A stretch of 64,000 nt of DNA from Bifidobacterium miconisargentati (GCF_019331675.1 NZ_JAHBBJ010000013.1:36936-100935); one strand, 5' to 3'; counted from the stretch's first letter, positions 36,801 to 45,172 are shown. Notes: generated by a model not told the origin, from the sequence alone. Numbers and translations: made by a program.

Positions 36801-37020
36801 CCGCTACCGCAACTTCAAGTGGAAGGTCAAGGACTATGCCACGGTGGATGACGTGGAAATGGCCCGCAGCTCGTACACCACCAAGGAGGGCGAGGTGAAG
36901 ATGAACTACGAATACCATTCCAGCGATGGCTGGGAGCCGGAGGACGGTTCACGATCCTTCACCGCCAATGGCACGTTCTCCATCTCCGATGGCAAGGTTT
37001 CGGTCAGCATCGCGAACTGA
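33817..37020 (+). CDS. Zinc-ribbon polytopic membrane protein with TcaA-like extracytoplasmic tail
   Basis: Architecture in order: zinc ribbon CPNCGAPV...CASCGTRV at residues 2-24; ~160 residues of Pro/Ala linker; about six to eight membrane segments (for example IGVIAAIVLSVFPAIALNSL, WPIWLLFVLFFLVTALTALR); a second Pro/Ala linker; one more helix (FIITGAVVGFLVVFGIAYGA); then ~300 residues outside the membrane with NSYISAIESGDYDKANDI, like the NTF2-like part of TcaA/YvbJ proteins, and a final Tyr/Ser-rich domain. I chose ATG 33817 because AGAAGGGAAG lies six to eight bases upstream; 33778 would add 13 residues. Length 1067 aa. A cell-envelope sensing role is inferred by analogy only. Confidence 0.75.
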   Translation: MFCPNCGAPVREGAQFCASCGTRVAQPAAPAAPAPAPVQSDAVSDATVLSTHAPAVPTAAQPVQPAPTPAAQPTGAFPAVPAPTVPAPNAQSTTAIPVPQVPAPQTTAAPQPQPTGTFPAVPAPAPAPAPAPAPQPAAQAAPTTPTGPIPTPAAAPAPQPGAPTSQAAAQPGAAPAPVQVKPASANPMVKELTSVGNMQAIGASAGIGVIAAIVLSVFPAIALNSLGSGSIFGSNGLMSGVTDMLQITHGVNFFHYLILSLAIGVGGGSTINLNTSALSNYASQSGIDISGITSNLNVANLISYPLGLTGVALVIGAAYGAYMVARLKGIRFKFAGLVSGVISGVLSALVVTLLSAIGQAPIVESNVIVAHLSGATWRTFLVTFLLGTVGAVAGYALAQYASDSKTVFQAFWQWLHRSRGFVRSTAEVLTLQLALFLVAAIVALFVITFKAGQGMILMTFPITMLFIGEMFFTFATFGTMSITEGTNQLPSNASLFSPDLGMPVWPIWLLFVLFFLVTALTALRASARNMYDPAYMGWQHTWKMPVAVMVFWLLVNAIFGTIGFDLSAITNLHMIIAPAMWNFIIMGIWAVLVEVAAMTFGPTIVVSVPALWPALVGGTVRATPQPVVDYIYASGAMFGKWPTWGAPSEGVSVRPFDGGSNPPATPGGPVGGPTPPAPTAPGSPSSPAAAPAPAPGVAPFAAAPTAAPTAIPAVPTAAPTAAPGTPGAAPVAATTTMTAQQKRIFIITGAVVGFLVVFGIAYGALSSSVFSAKSVANSYISAIESGDYDKANDIAKPAVDQSKAALLTSKASAGENTTITNARISETTTNADGTVTAKLSYTLGGKEVTSDSIKMVSNGSKFLIFKNWTVAEPLVKSIKVSLPSSIDSVVINGVTVTSKNSTTSSDDYSYYGSLEFPVYPGTYKATAPKSEYYSSNTVSVSTNSDSSDSLKLESTDKLKSALNDALKSAIDECAASTEAEPEGCPFGYSSYYGTSRYRNFKWKVKDYATVDDVEMARSSYTTKEGEVKMNYEYHSSDGWEPEDGSRSFTANGTFSISDGKVSVSIAN

Positions 37021-37153
37021 TTCCGACTGATTCTGACTGATTCCGGCAATTCTCACGAAACAGGCACCCCGCCGTGGCACACGCTGCGACGGGGTGCTTG
37101 TACACTGGGTAAGGCGAAAAATTACACGGCACTCGAACAAAGGATGCGAACGC

Positions 37154-38167
37154 ATGTCGGCGATTCTTGAAGGCACTCCGGATAAACGACTCGTACTGGT
37201 CACGGGCCGCGCGTACCCCGAGCTGGCTGAGAAGGTGGCCGAATGCTTGGGCACCGAGATTCTTGAGACCACGGCGTACGACTTCGCCAACGGCGAGATG
37301 TACGTGCGCTTCGCGGAGCCGGTGCGTGGCGCCGACGTATTCGCGCTGCAGTGCCACTCGGGCGACATCAACAAGTGGATCATGGAGCAGCTGCTCATGA
37401 TCGACGCCCTGAAGCGCGCCTCCGCCCGCTCCATCACCGTGGTGGCGCCGTTCCTGGGCTACTCCCGTCAGGACAAGAAGCACCGCGGCCGCGAGCCCAT
37501 CACCGCCCGCCTCATCTTCGACCTGTTCCGCGCCGCCGGTGCCGACCGCATCATGACGGTCGACCTGCACGCCGCCCAGGAACAGGGCTTCTTCGACGGC
37601 CCGGTCGATCACCTCACCGCCATGCCGGTGCTGCTCGACTACGTGCGTGGCGCCGTGGATCTGGGCAACACGACCGTCGTCTCCCCTGATGCCGGCCGCA
37701 TCAAGGTGTCCGAGCAGTGGGCCGCCAAGCTCGGCGGACTGCCGCTGGCCTTCATCCACAAGCAGCGCGACATCACGCGCCCGAACCACGCCGAGGCCCA
37801 TGGCATCATCGGCGATGTGGACGGTCGCGACTGCGTGGTGGTGGACGATATGGTCGACACCGCCGGCACCATCTGCGAGGCCGTGCGCACGCTGAACGAG
37901 TCCGGCGCCAAGTCGGTCACGCTGGTGGCCACGCATGGCCTGCTGTCCGGCCCGGCCGTGGAGCGTCTGGAGCATTGCGGCGCCAAGGAAATCGTGTTCA
38001 TGGACACCGTGCCGATTCCGGAATCCAAGCGACTGGACAACATGACCGTGCTGTCCGTGGCCCCGCTGCTGGCCGCCGGCATCCGTTCCGTGTTCGAGGA
38101 AGGCTCCGTGGCCACGCTGCTGGAGGGTCTGCCGGAGGATATGCGTCCGCGCAACATCTATGCGTGA
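37154..38167 (+). CDS. prs: Ribose-phosphate pyrophosphokinase
   Basis: Makes PRPP from ribose 5-phosphate and ATP. Motifs: FANGEMYVRF, LGYSRQDKKHRGREPITARL (ATP site), TVDLHAAQEQGFF, and the PRPP loop VVVDDMVDTAGTI. Length 337 aa is normal. ATG 37154 (MSAILEGTPDKR) has AAAGGA about ten bases upstream; the frame to 37094 is a leader without support. It is followed by a strong terminator. Confidence 0.96.
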   Translation: MSAILEGTPDKRLVLVTGRAYPELAEKVAECLGTEILETTAYDFANGEMYVRFAEPVRGADVFALQCHSGDINKWIMEQLLMIDALKRASARSITVVAPFLGYSRQDKKHRGREPITARLIFDLFRAAGADRIMTVDLHAAQEQGFFDGPVDHLTAMPVLLDYVRGAVDLGNTTVVSPDAGRIKVSEQWAAKLGGLPLAFIHKQRDITRPNHAEAHGIIGDVDGRDCVVVDDMVDTAGTICEAVRTLNESGAKSVTLVATHGLLSGPAVERLEHCGAKEIVFMDTVPIPESKRLDNMTVLSVAPLLAAGIRSVFEEGSVATLLEGLPEDMRPRNIYA

Positions 38168-38186
38168 TTGATACTTGATATTTCAA

Positions 38187-38228
38187 CGAGAAGGCCGCTG
38201 CCCAACGTAATGGGCAGTGGCCTTCTCG
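38187..38228 (+). terminator. Intrinsic terminator of prs
   Basis: CGAGAAGGCCGCTGCCCA pairs with TGGGCAGTGGCCTTCTCG (18 bp with one G-U) around a 6-base loop, followed by CGTTTTCT. It starts 20 bp after the prs stop. Confidence 0.85.
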
Positions 38229-38236
38229 CGTTTTCT

Positions 38237-38259
38237 GGCTCCCCTCTCTGAGGGGAGCC
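38237..38259. repeat. Solo core hairpin between prs and the YggS gene
   Basis: GGCTCCCCTC, loop TCT, GAGGGGAGCC, a perfect 10-bp hairpin of the core-repeat family. It lies 10 bp past the YggS stop codon (minus strand) and may end that transcript. Confidence 0.65.
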
Positions 38260-38269
38260 AAACTGGGCG

Positions 38270-39109
38270 TCAGATGAACGCGCGGGCGCCGAAGATGGCG
38301 GTACCGACGCGCACGATGGTGGAGCCTTCTTCGATGGCATAGGCCATATCCTGGGTCATACCCATCGAAAGCTCCTTGCAGTTCGCGGTGCCTTCCGCAC
38401 CCGAGGCCAGGATCTGGTCGCGCGTGCGACGCAGATGCGCGAATCCGGCGCGAATCACACGCTCATCATTCACATGGGCACCGATGGTCATCAGGCCCTG
38501 CAGTTCCAAGCCGCCCATGGCGCCGATGCGCTTGGCCAGGTCGATGGCGTGGCTCGGCGCGCAGCCGGACTTGGACTCCTCGCCGGACTCGTTGACCTCC
38601 AGCAGTACACCCACCGTGACGCCGTGCATGGTGGCGCGACGGGCGATCTTCTCCGCCAATTCGATGGAATCCACCGATTCGATGGTGTTCACCACCGGCA
38701 GCACCTTGCCGATCTTGTTGGACTGGAGCTGGCCGATGAGGTGGAACGGGATATGGTCCGTCGCGGCGGCACCCGCACCGGCCTCGGCCACCGCGTCATC
38801 GCCGCCGACACCCAGCGCGATGCCGCGTTCGGCCAGCAGTCGCGTCAGTCCCGGAGCCTTGACCACGACTTCCTGCGGACGGTTCTCGCCGATCATGTGG
38901 ATGCCGGCGTCGATCGCGGCCATGATCTCGCCCACATCGCGGGTCTTGGTGGCCGCCAGCAGTTTGACGGAACCCGCCTCACGCCCGGCCGCGGCCTCGG
39001 CCTGCGCGATGCCGTCCAGCACCTTGTGCACGCCGTCCGCGATCTCCTGCGCACGTGCCTGATCGATGACCTCGTTCGCGAGATCCTTATGGTCCATATA
39101 TGCCGTCAT
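38270..39109 (-). CDS. YggS/ProSC-family pyridoxal-phosphate protein
   Basis: PLP homeostasis protein with the alanine-racemase N-terminal barrel and no known catalytic activity. The PLP lysine lies in VKLLAATKTRDVGEIM. Other family features: IGENRPQEVVVKA, HLIGQLQSNKIGKVLP, GVLLEVNESGEESKSG, GLMTIGAHVNDE and ELSMGMTQDMAYAIEEGSTI. Length 279 aa is slightly long from a short N-terminal extension. ATG 39109 has GGGGAG about eight bases upstream. It is not linked here to the usual division genes (sepF, ftsZ). Confidence 0.92.
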   Translation of the reverse strand: MTAYMDHKDLANEVIDQARAQEIADGVHKVLDGIAQAEAAAGREAGSVKLLAATKTRDVGEIMAAIDAGIHMIGENRPQEVVVKAPGLTRLLAERGIALGVGGDDAVAEAGAGAAATDHIPFHLIGQLQSNKIGKVLPVVNTIESVDSIELAEKIARRATMHGVTVGVLLEVNESGEESKSGCAPSHAIDLAKRIGAMGGLELQGLMTIGAHVNDERVIRAGFAHLRRTRDQILASGAEGTANCKELSMGMTQDMAYAIEEGSTIVRVGTAIFGARAFI

Positions 39110-39156
39110 AGTGTTCTCCCCGCTGAATCGAATCCCAATCTTACCCCGGATATGCA

Positions 39157-39188
39157 AGAGCCTTCCGTGAACGTTCACGGAAGGCTCT
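39157..39188. terminator. Perfect 32-bp palindrome between the GH127 and YggS genes
   Basis: AGAGCCTTCCGTGAAC followed directly by its exact complement. Folded RNA would need a loop of the central bases. It lies between the end of the GH127 operon and the start of the YggS gene, both on the minus strand. Confidence 0.6.
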
Positions 39189-39205
39189 GTATCGCGGGTT
39201 GTTCC

Positions 39206-39254
39206 GGCTCCCCTCAGTCAGCTTCGCTGACAGCTCCCCTCAGAGAGGGGAGCC
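39206..39254. repeat. Solo core repeat downstream of the GH127 gene
   Basis: Full copy: GGCTCCCCTCAGTCAGCTTC, GCTGACAG, CTCCCCTC, GAGGGGAGCC. It is nearly identical to the copy at 15652. It lies 60 bp past the GH127 stop codon. Confidence 0.7.
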
Positions 39255-39314
39255 AGAGGAGAAGACATCGCCTCGCTCAGGCCACGCCTACGAAAAGCCC
39301 ACCGGGCTTTCCGC

Positions 39315-41288
39315 TTAACGGCGTAGCCACACTCTCATCTGGCCGATTTCGCGGTTGGCCCAGGAGTAGTAGGGCACCAGGGTGAGGGTCGCGGGCTCGG
39401 CGGGCTCGTCGTCGGCAGGGGCGTACAGGGGGGCGTCCTCGGCGTCGGGCGTCTCGCGCACGGCGGGCAGCGAGACCGTGTCCACGCCACCCAGCAGGTC
39501 GGCTCTGAACTCGGCCTTGGCGTCGGCAGCGATCGTGCCGGAAGCCAGACGGTAGTTCCACAGGTTGCCGGGGTTGTCCGCCTGCTCGGCGCAGTAGACC
39601 AGCGGGCCGCGCATCACGGCCACCTGGCCGGCGTCGGAACGCACGTGGGAGTTGGCGCGCACGAACTTCACGCCCATGTCCAGATCGAGGGCAATCTCAA
39701 GCGTGTCGCCGGCGTTGACCGTCAGGTACACGAACCCGTCCTCGACCCCGGCGGAAGCGGGCTTGCCGTTCACGGTCAGCGCATACTTGCCCAGCGACCA
39801 GCCGGGGATGCGCAAACCGAAACGCACCGAGCTCAGCGCAGCGGAGGCGGGCAGGCCCACCGTGTATTCCACGTGGCCGTCCCACGGGAAGTTCGAACGC
39901 TGCTCGACCGTCAGACCGGAGACGAACGAGGCGTTGTTGGCGATGAACTGGTGGCTGAGCACCGTATCGCCGCCGTCGCGTTCGGTGTAGATGTACCGGT
40001 CCACGGAGGCGATCAGACGCGCGATGTTCGCCGGGCAGCAGGCGCAGCCGAACCAGTCCACGCGATGCGAGAGCACGTGGTGACGGTCCGGGTTGGCCAG
40101 CCCGTCCGGGGTGGTCTCCAAAGCGTTGACGTAGTAGTACTGGCGACCGTCCAGGCTGATGCCGGCGATCGAACCGTTGAACAGTTCCTTCTCCAGCACG
40201 TCCGCGTACTCGCCCTTGGCCTCGATGTCCAGCATCTGCTGGGCGAACATGCTCATGGCCACGGACGCGCAGGTCTCACCGTACATCGTGTCGTTCGGCA
40301 GGTCGTAGTCGTAGGTGAACGACTCGCCCACATGCGTGGAGCCGATCGCGCCGGTCACGTACATGCGCTTGGTGACGATGTTCCTCCAGAATCGCTTGGC
40401 CGTTTCGATGAGGCCCTCGTCGCCGAGCAGACGGCCCACATGCGCCACGCCGGTGCACAGGTAGCCGACGCGCACGGCATGGCCGTCCGCGGTCTGCTGG
40501 TCGCGCACGGGCTGCGCCGCCTGGAAGTAGGTGGGCTTGTAGAAGCCGAGGTCAGGGAAGATGTTGTCGCCGTTCAGAGCCTTGAGCTGCTTGACGTAGA
40601 ACTCAGGATCCTGGCCGCGCACGTCGATGAGGTACAGCGCGAGCTTGAGGTAGCGCTCCTCGTGGGTCTCCTCGTACAGCTTAGCGAGGGCCAGCTCGAT
40701 CTCCGGGTGGCCGTCGGCGCCGTGGATCTTGCCCTCTTCCGGACCGAAGTTCGCATCGAGGCAGTCGGCCATGCGGCGGGCCACGTCGAGGGCCTGCTCG
40801 TTGCCGGTGACCTGATGGTAGGCCACGGCGGCCTCGATGTAGTGGCCCATCACGTACATCTCATGGCTCTGCTGAATCAGGCTGAAGCGCGGACGGCTGG
40901 CCCAGACACCGGACTTGATCTGATACGGGGTATCCAGATAGCCGTCATCCTGCTGGGCGCGGGCGATGAGGTCCACGGTCTTGTCGCACAGGGCCTGGAG
41001 CTCGGGATCCGGGTGGTAGGCCAGCGCGTAGGCGGCCTCCTCCAGCCACTTGTAGACGTCGGAGTCCTGGAAGACCATGCCATGGAACTCGTCGTCGAGT
41101 TCGCCCGCGGCCACCTTGAGGTTGGCCACGGCATGGCTCTTGTTGTCGGAGAGCTGGTTGCCGGCGGGATCGTCCGGAACGACGGTGTCGATCTCGTCGT
41201 TCATCACGCCCCACTGGTAGGGAATCACCGATTCGACGATCTGGTCGCGACGCTGCTTCCAGAACGGGGAGGTAATCGTTACTTTCAT
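39315..41288 (-). CDS. hypBA1: GH127 beta-L-arabinofuranosidase (HypBA1 type)
   Basis: Releases L-arabinose from beta-1,2-linked arabinofuranosides such as those from plant hydroxyproline-rich glycoproteins. Length 657 aa equals B. longum HypBA1. The residues known for that enzyme sit at the same numbers: Glu322 (HVGESFTYDYDLP), Glu338 and Cys340 (MYGETCAS), Cys417 and Cys418 (DWFGCACCPAN), i.e. nucleophile, acid/base and zinc ligands. No signal peptide is present, so it acts inside the cell on imported oligosaccharides. It is the last gene of an operon with an SBP and two permeases, 280 bp after the second permease. A divergent LacI gene and LacI-type operators lie at the operon head. Confidence 0.95.
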   Translation of the reverse strand: MKVTITSPFWKQRRDQIVESVIPYQWGVMNDEIDTVVPDDPAGNQLSDNKSHAVANLKVAAGELDDEFHGMVFQDSDVYKWLEEAAYALAYHPDPELQALCDKTVDLIARAQQDDGYLDTPYQIKSGVWASRPRFSLIQQSHEMYVMGHYIEAAVAYHQVTGNEQALDVARRMADCLDANFGPEEGKIHGADGHPEIELALAKLYEETHEERYLKLALYLIDVRGQDPEFYVKQLKALNGDNIFPDLGFYKPTYFQAAQPVRDQQTADGHAVRVGYLCTGVAHVGRLLGDEGLIETAKRFWRNIVTKRMYVTGAIGSTHVGESFTYDYDLPNDTMYGETCASVAMSMFAQQMLDIEAKGEYADVLEKELFNGSIAGISLDGRQYYYVNALETTPDGLANPDRHHVLSHRVDWFGCACCPANIARLIASVDRYIYTERDGGDTVLSHQFIANNASFVSGLTVEQRSNFPWDGHVEYTVGLPASAALSSVRFGLRIPGWSLGKYALTVNGKPASAGVEDGFVYLTVNAGDTLEIALDLDMGVKFVRANSHVRSDAGQVAVMRGPLVYCAEQADNPGNLWNYRLASGTIAADAKAEFRADLLGGVDTVSLPAVRETPDAEDAPLYAPADDEPAEPATLTLVPYYSWANREIGQMRVWLRR

Positions 41289-41525
41289 GATTGTTCCTTG
41301 TATGTCTTGTAAGACAGATGGTTGCCGCTTTGGGTGGCAGGGAGGGCGGAGGCGGGGGTTGGCCGGCTTTTGACTGAGTAGCCTTGCGGGAGGAAGAGCG
41401 GGAACAGGATTAAATCCAAGTGCGCTTGCTATATGGCTCCGCCTCCGGCCCTGCGATTAAGGACTCGCCTTCGGCGAGGCTCAGTATCACCTTCGCTCGG
41501 CTATCGCCTCGCTCAGGCGGGTGCT

Positions 41526-41550
41526 AGGGGAAGCCCACCGGGCTTCCCCT
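41526..41550. terminator. Hairpin between the permease and GH127 genes
   Basis: AGGGGAAGCCC and GGGCTTCCCCT form an 11-bp stem with a 3-base loop. A second small hairpin (ACTCGCCTTCGGCGAGG) lies 50 bp further on. No T-run follows, so it may tune rather than stop transcription into GH127. The rest of the 280-bp gap shows no gene. Confidence 0.5.
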
Positions 41551-41568
41551 GTCAGGGCTGAGCCAAGC

Positions 41569-42387
41569 TCAGCCCTTGACCGCACCCGCCATGAACCCCT
41601 TCACGTAGTACTTCTGCAGGGCGAGGAAGAGGATGGCGCAGGGGATCAGGAGGACCACGACGCCGGCTTCGGTGGCACCGTAGTCGATGACGCCCATGGT
41701 CTGCTGGCGCATGTTCACCATGGCGAGCGGCAGGGTGCTCTTCGCGGAGGAGGACAGGTACAGCGGGATCATGAAGTTGTTCCATGCCTCGAGGAAGGCG
41801 AGCAGGCCGACCGTGACCATGGAGGGCTTGACCACCGGCACCAGGATCTTGACGAGGGCCTGGAAGGAGTTGCAGCCGTCAACCATGGCGGCCTCCTCCA
41901 TGTCCTTCGGGATGGCGTCGAAGGCGTTACGCATGATGAACGTCGACATCGGCAGCTGGAACAGCGTGATCACGAGGCCCACGCCGAGCAGCGTGTCGTT
42001 GAGGCCAATGTCCTTGAACCACACCATCAGCGGGATCAGCAGCGAGGCGTACGGAACCATAAGGATGGACAGGGTCACCATGAAGCCGAGGTTGCGGCCC
42101 GGGTAGTCGAAGCGGGAGAACGAGTAGCCGGCCAGGGTGCAGACCACCACGGAGAACACCACGGCGACCAGCGAGACGATGATGGAGTTGAACAGGTACT
42201 TGGGCAGACCCTCCTGGTAGCCGAACAGGGTCAGGTAGTTGGCCACGCCCCAGCCCTGGGACTGGGCCGAACCGGCCTGCGGGCTGAAGGAGCTGATCAC
42301 GACCCAGATCAGCGGGCTGATGAAGATCAGGGCCAGAAGGCCTCCGAGGATTCGGGCGATGACGCGCTTCCACAATGGGGTAGTCAT
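41569..42387 (-). CDS. Carbohydrate ABC transporter permease (MalG type)
   Basis: Second membrane subunit of a CUT1 sugar importer. About six helices (GGLLALIFISPLIWVVISSF; VVFSVVVCTLAGYSFSRF) and the EAA loop EEAAMVDGCNSFQALVKILVPVVKPSM. Length 272 aa. It lies 20 bp after the MalF-type permease and precedes GH127. The likely cargo, from the neighbouring enzyme, is an arabinose-containing oligosaccharide. No ATPase gene is in the cluster, so a shared MsiK-like ATPase is expected. Confidence 0.92.
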   Translation of the reverse strand: MTTPLWKRVIARILGGLLALIFISPLIWVVISSFSPQAGSAQSQGWGVANYLTLFGYQEGLPKYLFNSIIVSLVAVVFSVVVCTLAGYSFSRFDYPGRNLGFMVTLSILMVPYASLLIPLMVWFKDIGLNDTLLGVGLVITLFQLPMSTFIMRNAFDAIPKDMEEAAMVDGCNSFQALVKILVPVVKPSMVTVGLLAFLEAWNNFMIPLYLSSSAKSTLPLAMVNMRQQTMGVIDYGATEAGVVVLLIPCAILFLALQKYYVKGFMAGAVKG

Positions 42388-42407
42388 GATGTATTACCTC
42401 CCCTTTC

Positions 42408-43334
42408 TCACTTGGTGTTGTCGCGCATGCCGCGCATCTGGATGGAGTTGATGATCACCAGGGCGATGAGCACGATCAGCGAGAGCGCGGCGGCCATGCC
42501 GAGGTCCTTCTTGGAGTCGAAGGCGAAGTTGTAGATGAGCTGCACCACGGTCATGGTGGAGTTGTTCGGGCCGCCCTTGGTCAGGATGAAGAACTGATCG
42601 AAGGCGAGGATGGAGCCGGTCACGCAGTAGACCAGGCACATCACGATGGTCGGCTTCATCAACGGCAGGGTGATGGAGCGGAAGATGCGCCAGGTGCCGG
42701 CGCCGTCCATGCGGGCGGCCTCGTACAGGTCACCGGGGATGGCCTGCAGACCGATCATCATGAGCAGCATGTAGTAGCCGGAGAAGCGCCAGACGATGAC
42801 GATGATCGTGGCCCACAGCGCGGACTGGCCGGTGGCGAGCACGGAGCCGCCCTCCTGCATGAGTCCCAGGGAGCTCAGGATCTTGGTGACCGGGCCCACC
42901 TGCGGAGAGTAGAGCGCGTAGAACAGCAGGGATGCGGAGGCCAGACCGGTGGCGGAGGGCAGCAGGAAGCAGGTACGAAGCACGTTGTTCCACTTGCTGG
43001 ACTCCTGCACGATCAGGGCCATGCCGAGGCCCAGCACCAGCAGGAAGATCGTCACGATCACGGTGTACTCAAGCGTGAAGCCGATCGAAGGCCAGAACAG
43101 CTTGTGTTCGAACACCTTGGTGAAGTTGTCCGGGAAGTTGGTGCCGCGGTTGCCGCCCAGCAGGCTCCAGCGGGAGCATGCCATGATGACGAGCAGCACG
43201 ATCGGCACGAAGAACAGGACGATGATCATCACCCAGTCGGGCAGCGCGTACAGGATGCCGCGCCGGAATGCCTGGGCCTTTGCCGTGGACTTGTGCTCGG
43301 GCACGGCCGCGGCGGACTTGGAAACACTCGACAT
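42408..43334 (-). CDS. Carbohydrate ABC transporter permease (MalF type)
   Basis: First membrane subunit of the same CUT1 importer. Helices include VMIIVLFFVPIVLLVIMACS and VIVTIFLLVLGLGMALIV, and the EAA loop reads YEAARMDGAGTWRIFRSITLPLMKP. Length 308 aa. A gap of 367 bp separates it from the SBP gene upstream, filled partly by a core repeat. Confidence 0.92.
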   Translation of the reverse strand: MSSVSKSAAAVPEHKSTAKAQAFRRGILYALPDWVMIIVLFFVPIVLLVIMACSRWSLLGGNRGTNFPDNFTKVFEHKLFWPSIGFTLEYTVIVTIFLLVLGLGMALIVQESSKWNNVLRTCFLLPSATGLASASLLFYALYSPQVGPVTKILSSLGLMQEGGSVLATGQSALWATIIVIVWRFSGYYMLLMMIGLQAIPGDLYEAARMDGAGTWRIFRSITLPLMKPTIVMCLVYCVTGSILAFDQFFILTKGGPNNSTMTVVQLIYNFAFDSKKDLGMAAALSLIVLIALVIINSIQMRGMRDNTK

Positions 43335-43541
43335 GTTTCACTCCTTTATGGGGAAATGGATTTGATCGGACGATCGGACGTTGATCGAAAAATCGGATGT
43401 GATTCGTTGTTGAAAGGCGAATGCAATCCGTTATCAAGGCCGATTCCTGTGTGAAGGAGAAAGGAAGGAGAGTACAACAGGAAACCGGAATCGACCTTGG
43501 CAGCAGACCACAGTCAGCGGGTGAGTGGTTTGGCTTGGGAA

Positions 43542-43592
43542 GGCTCCCCTCAGTCCGGCCTGCCGGCCAGCTCCCCTCAGAGAGGGGAACCG
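43542..43592. repeat. Solo core repeat between the SBP and MalF-type genes
   Basis: GGCTCCCCTCAGTCCGGCCT, GCCGGCCAG, CTCCCCTC, GAGGGGAACC. The inner arms differ from other copies in sequence yet still pair (GGCC/GGCC type). I see no gene in the 43335-43701 gap. The hairpin may lower expression of the permeases relative to the SBP. Confidence 0.65.
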
Positions 43593-43701
43593 GAGATGAT
43601 TCGTCCGGCTTCCTTCTTTGAGGGGAACCGCCGCAAAGCGACCGAGGAGAGCGATATTCAGTTATTGGTAGCTATTGGGCTATGCGAGCGATTCAGCGGA
43701 A

Positions 43702-45021
43702 TCACTGGGCGGACAGGACATCCGAGACGGCCTGGTTGTCGGACTTGAGGTTGCCATCGCCCCAGACGGCGTTCTGGACGAGCAGCTGCCACGGGGAACC
43801 GGCGGCGTTGAAGGCCTCGTTGAAGGCCGCGGACTTCGGGGTCTGGCCGTTGCCGTCGATGATGGTGGAGTTGATGGTCTGGATGCGCGGATCGGCGTCC
43901 TCGTAGGCGGTCTTCAGGGTCTCGATGTTGGAGGCGGTGTAGCCGTTGTCAGCGAAGACTTCCTTCTGGGTGTCGGACTGCATCAGCCAGTAGAGGAAGT
44001 TCCAGGCCTGAGCGACGTGCTTGGAATCCTTGGAGATACCCATGGCGTCGCCACCGAGGAAGGTGGAGGTCTTGCCGGAGGTGCCGGCGATCGGGGTCAC
44101 ACCGACCTGGAAGCCACCGGACTTCTCAGCGTCGAAGATGTCGTTGAGGGAGGTGTTCGGGTAAGGCATCACACCGATCTTGCCGTTGGCGAACGGAGCG
44201 GTCCAGGTGGCACCGGTCTCTTCCTTGGAGCCTGCACCGAGGCCGTTGGTGGTGTTGGCCAGCTCCTTGTAGGAGTCGAGCACGGCCTTCATGGAGTCGT
44301 TGTTCAGGGTGGCCTCGGTGCCGTCGTCGTTCATGACGGATTCGCCGTCAGCCCACACGGACGGGAAGAGGTCGAAGACCAGGGCGCCACCGGACTGGCC
44401 GGCCAGGTAGGAGCCTGCCACGCCGTCCTTGTTGAGCGCGGCGACCTTCTTGGCCTGCTCGGTGAAGGTCTTGATGTCGGTCGGGCCCTGCTCCGGGTCG
44501 AGGCCGGCCTCCTTGTACAGGTCCTTGTTCCAGACCCACACGGAAACGTCGGTGATGAACGGCAGGGTGTACTCGGCGCCGTCCACGGTGCCGGCCTTGA
44601 TGTGGCCCTGCTGGATGTCGTCCAGGTTGTCGAGGCCCTTGATCTGGTCGGTGATCTCGGTGAAGATGCCCTCGGAGGCCCAGTACGGAATACGGACCAC
44701 GTCGCCGGCGAGGATGTCGGGCAGGGAGTCGGTCTGCGAGGCGCCGCCGACCTTGCCTTCCATATCGTCATTCGGGATGATCTCGAGCTTGACCTGGTTC
44801 TTGTGGCTCTTGTTGTAGGCCTCGACGGCGGCCTTGGCCTGACGCTCCAGCGGGGAACGGGTCCACAGGGTGATTTCGGTGCCGTCGTCGGTACCCTTGG
44901 CCGGGATGCCTTCGGCGGTGGCGGTGCCACCATTGCCGGAGCCACCGCAGGCGGCCAGCGGGATCAACATTGCAGCGGCGGCGATGCCGGCGAGCGCGCG
45001 GGTGACCTTGTTGAAGGACAT
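43702..45021 (-). CDS. Sugar-binding lipoprotein of a CUT1 ABC importer
   Basis: Extracellular solute-binding protein family 1. The signal peptide ends in the lipobox LAAC with Cys25 (MLIPLAACGGSGN), so it is a lipoprotein. Family features are TEITLWTRSPLERQAKAAVEAYN, DILAGDVVRIPYWASEGIF and ATWTAPFANGKIGVMPYP. ATG 45021 (MSFNKVTRAL) is chosen; the frame to 45177 only adds untranslated upstream sequence. The operon head lies 111-170 bp downstream of two LacI-type operators. Ligand inferred: an arabino-oligosaccharide for the GH127 enzyme. Confidence 0.92.
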   Translation of the reverse strand: MSFNKVTRALAGIAAAAMLIPLAACGGSGNGGTATAEGIPAKGTDDGTEITLWTRSPLERQAKAAVEAYNKSHKNQVKLEIIPNDDMEGKVGGASQTDSLPDILAGDVVRIPYWASEGIFTEITDQIKGLDNLDDIQQGHIKAGTVDGAEYTLPFITDVSVWVWNKDLYKEAGLDPEQGPTDIKTFTEQAKKVAALNKDGVAGSYLAGQSGGALVFDLFPSVWADGESVMNDDGTEATLNNDSMKAVLDSYKELANTTNGLGAGSKEETGATWTAPFANGKIGVMPYPNTSLNDIFDAEKSGGFQVGVTPIAGTSGKTSTFLGGDAMGISKDSKHVAQAWNFLYWLMQSDTQKEVFADNGYTASNIETLKTAYEDADPRIQTINSTIIDGNGQTPKSAAFNEAFNAAGSPWQLLVQNAVWGDGNLKSDNQAVSDVLSAQ

Positions 45022-45131
45022 ATTCGCTTCTTTCTCTAAAATGTTCCGCTCATCTCTGAGAGGCGGTGGCGGAGTTTCCGCCTCCGGTCCTTCGGGGCTC
45101 CGTTCCTCCCTCCTTCGGTGGAATGAAACCT

Positions 45132-45149
45132 TGCGAAAGCCTTTTCTCA
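45132..45149. promoter_or_regulatory. LacI-type operator A
   Basis: TGCGAAAGCCTTTTCTCA, an imperfect dyad with half-sites TGCGAAAG and CTTTTCTCA. It lies ~110 bp before the SBP ATG. Confidence 0.55.
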
Positions 45150-45172
45150 ATATAAGCGAACATCGGAGTTTT

